A stretch of DNA of 13,847 nt from JADFNO01 sp965369945 (GTDB taxonomy: Bacteria; Planctomycetota; Phycisphaerae; Phycisphaerales; SM1A02): positions 1 through 13,847 of the forward strand of contig CBDUST010000097.1 in assembly GCA_965369945.1 (NCBI GenBank), in the 5' to 3' direction. The notes under the pieces were generated by a model. That model was not told the DNA's origin. It saw only the letters and a program-made list of their open reading frames with translations, and ran no database searches. A program made the translations under genes and the position numbers. Below are positions 13,793 through 13,847 of the stretch, one piece after another (position 1 is the first letter of the stretch; each line of letters begins with the position of its first letter).

Positions 13793-13831
13793 TCGGCCGG
13801 AAGCGGCCGATCGGGCGCGCGACTCGCGCGC
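13793..13831. repeat. Two strong GC hairpins in tandem at the right edge
   Basis: TCGGCCG 13793-13799 pairs with CGGCCGA 13804-13810 around GAAG. GCGCGCG 13815-13821 pairs with CGCGCGC 13825-13831 around ACT. Both stems are perfect 7-base pairs, four bases apart. They may be a terminator of a gene beyond the window (no T run is visible) or part of a repeat element. Confidence 0.45.
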
Positions 13832-13847
13832 GATGTCACCCAAAAGT

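Noticed and set aside
13701..13847. Integron attC site or CRISPR repeats
   Set aside because: Only scattered single copies exist, there is no spacer-repeat regularity, and no clear attC core sites were found.

Overview
The window looks like an accessory stretch of a diderm (Gram-negative type), moderately GC-rich bacterial chromosome. The evidence is lipoprotein signal peptides, exported periplasmic proteins and an ExbB/ExbD-type inner-membrane channel pair. The first 122 bases read as the C-terminal tail of an integrase-core (DDE) transposase, of a sort I associate from memory with Planctomycetota and Myxococcota. That is too little to name a phylum with confidence.

Layout, left to right. 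(1) 1-484: a transposase tail, one copy of a roughly 37-base repeat, and a leader rich in inverted repeats. (2) 485-2006: a two-gene unit, a DUF6036/AbiEii-like nucleotidyltransferase overlapping a winged-helix protein, resembling an abortive-infection or toxin-antitoxin pair in reversed gene order. (3) 2283-10365: a tight co-directional cluster of ten genes, most overlapping. It encodes two exported helical proteins with a lipoprotein between them, an ExbB/TolQ/MotA-like channel protein, an ExbD/TolR-like partner, a membrane-anchored protein in the position where TonB or TolA would be expected, a two-helix membrane protein with a small beta domain, a small soluble protein, a multi-span membrane subtilisin-like protease with an intact catalytic triad, and a MoxR/RavA-class AAA+ ATPase. 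(4) 13633-10408 on the minus strand: a polar amino-acid-type ABC importer (binding lipoprotein, permease, ATPase) followed by an overlapping SAM-dependent methyltransferase. (5) 13634-13847: its upstream region, with a perfect 12-base palindrome, a second copy of the 37-base repeat and two strong GC hairpins.

The 2283-10365 cluster is the most interesting part. My reading, an inference, is an envelope-spanning machine. The ExbB/ExbD pair would turn proton flow into motion of the anchored protein and its periplasmic helical partners. An inner-membrane protease, probably with its active site in the cytoplasm, and a MoxR ATPase would be the cytoplasmic output or quality-control arm. The protease and the small membrane protein seem to share a periplasmic beta domain, which would link the two sides. 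I cannot match this gene set to a named system. It shares the idea of a proton channel plus effector with Zorya defence, but lacks Zorya's characteristic parts. The von Willebrand A partner usual for MoxR ATPases is not in the window, and the cluster ends abruptly against the convergent ABC/methyltransferase operon.
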